Origin: Candidatus Pygmaiobacter gallistercoris
GTDB taxonomy: Bacteria; Bacillota; Clostridia; Oscillospirales; Ruminococcaceae
Direction: 5' to 3'
Assembly (NCBI GenBank): GCA_019113125.1
Contig: DXIA01000038.1
Location: 1 to 5,400 of the forward strand
DNA: 5,400 nt
Below are positions 5,286 through 5,400 of the stretch, piece by piece. The translations under genes were made by a program, and so were the position numbers. The notes beneath the pieces are model-generated. The model worked only from the letters and a program-made list of their open reading frames with translations, searched no databases and was not told where the DNA came from. The first letter of the stretch is position 1; the number at the start of each line of letters is the position of its first letter.

Positions 5286-5368
5286 TTGCCGAAAAATATT
5301 TTACATTAAAAAAGAGACCTGTTTTCAGGTCTCTTTTTTTGTGCAGCCGCGCGGGTTTGCCGAAAAAT
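5286..5368. repeat. 12-bp direct repeat flanking the terminator
   Basis: TTGCCGAAAAAT occurs at 5286-5297, directly after the transporter stop codon, and again at 5357-5368, after the terminator; the copies are 71 bp apart. In a 5.4-kb window roughly one 12-bp match is expected by chance, so the repeat itself is not strong evidence. Its symmetric placement around the terminator is what is notable. Confidence 0.4.
5308..5340 (+). terminator. Rho-independent terminator of the transporter gene
   Basis: A perfect stem has arms at 5308-5321 and 5326-5339 with a TTTT loop (5322-5325). The GC-containing core GAGACCTG/CAGGTCTC is flanked by an A6 run on the left and a T7 run on the right. It lies 22 bp after the TGA of the transporter. 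Because the A run mirrors the T run, it can also work for transcription arriving from the right. Confidence 0.93.
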
Positions 5369-5400
5369 GAATCTGCTCATATCCCGAAAAACCGGACCAT
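5341..5400. other. Non-coding right edge
   Basis: The last 60 bases after the terminator contain no supported gene. An ATG at 5367 opens a plus-strand frame to the edge but has no Shine-Dalgarno. Minus-strand frames read from the edge into the terminator (for example to a stop in its stem) without a recognisable protein. A convergent gene ending here cannot be excluded because the window stops. Confidence 0.4.

Overview
The window looks like a chromosomal segment of a fairly GC-rich, low-to-moderately AT-spaced Gram-positive anaerobe. Strong purine-rich Shine-Dalgarno sequences, the Cof-type phosphatase, the oligo-1,6-glucosidase-type GH13 enzyme and its small N-terminal helical extension all fit Bacillota, class Clostridia, perhaps Oscillospirales. 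That placement is inference; no rRNA or taxonomic marker gene is present.

Layout. The left edge (1-591, minus strand) is the first 197 codons of a glycogen branching enzyme (glgB), which continues beyond the window. A 291-bp divergent intergenic region (592-882) separates it from a plus-strand two-gene unit. The first gene of that unit is a cytoplasmic GH13 alpha-glucosidase of the oligo-1,6-glucosidase type (883-2793). The second is a Cof-like HAD-IIB phosphatase (2786-3616), whose start overlaps the end of the GH13 gene by 8 bp. Next comes a 469-bp non-coding stretch (3617-4085). It holds a long imperfect inverted repeat with competing hairpins, an AT-rich operator-like block, a convincing sigma-A-type promoter (TTGAAT, 17 bp, TATAAT) and a leader of about 160 nt. 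The leader contains a possible 19-codon upstream ORF and a perfect but unused AGGAGG. The last gene (4086-5285) encodes a polytopic membrane protein of about 399 residues. It resembles the glutamate:Na+ symporter (ESS/GltS) fold, but its substrate is unknown. A textbook intrinsic terminator (5308-5340) ends that transcript.

How the genes work together. GlgB introduces alpha-1,6 branches into alpha-glucan. The GH13 enzyme has the active-site signature of enzymes that hydrolyse alpha-1,6 links in short oligosaccharides. The HAD protein may remove phosphate from a sugar phosphate or act as a housekeeping phosphatase. This suggests a small alpha-glucan/glycogen metabolism locus with divergent transcription. 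The transporter looks like a separate unit with its own strong promoter, regulated leader and terminator, and with codon usage typical of a highly expressed gene.

No mobile element, CRISPR array, tRNA or rRNA was recognised. I did not find a clearly new multi-gene system. The most interesting material is the regulatory DNA between 3617 and 4085, the unassigned transporter, and the extra N-terminal domain of the GH13 enzyme.
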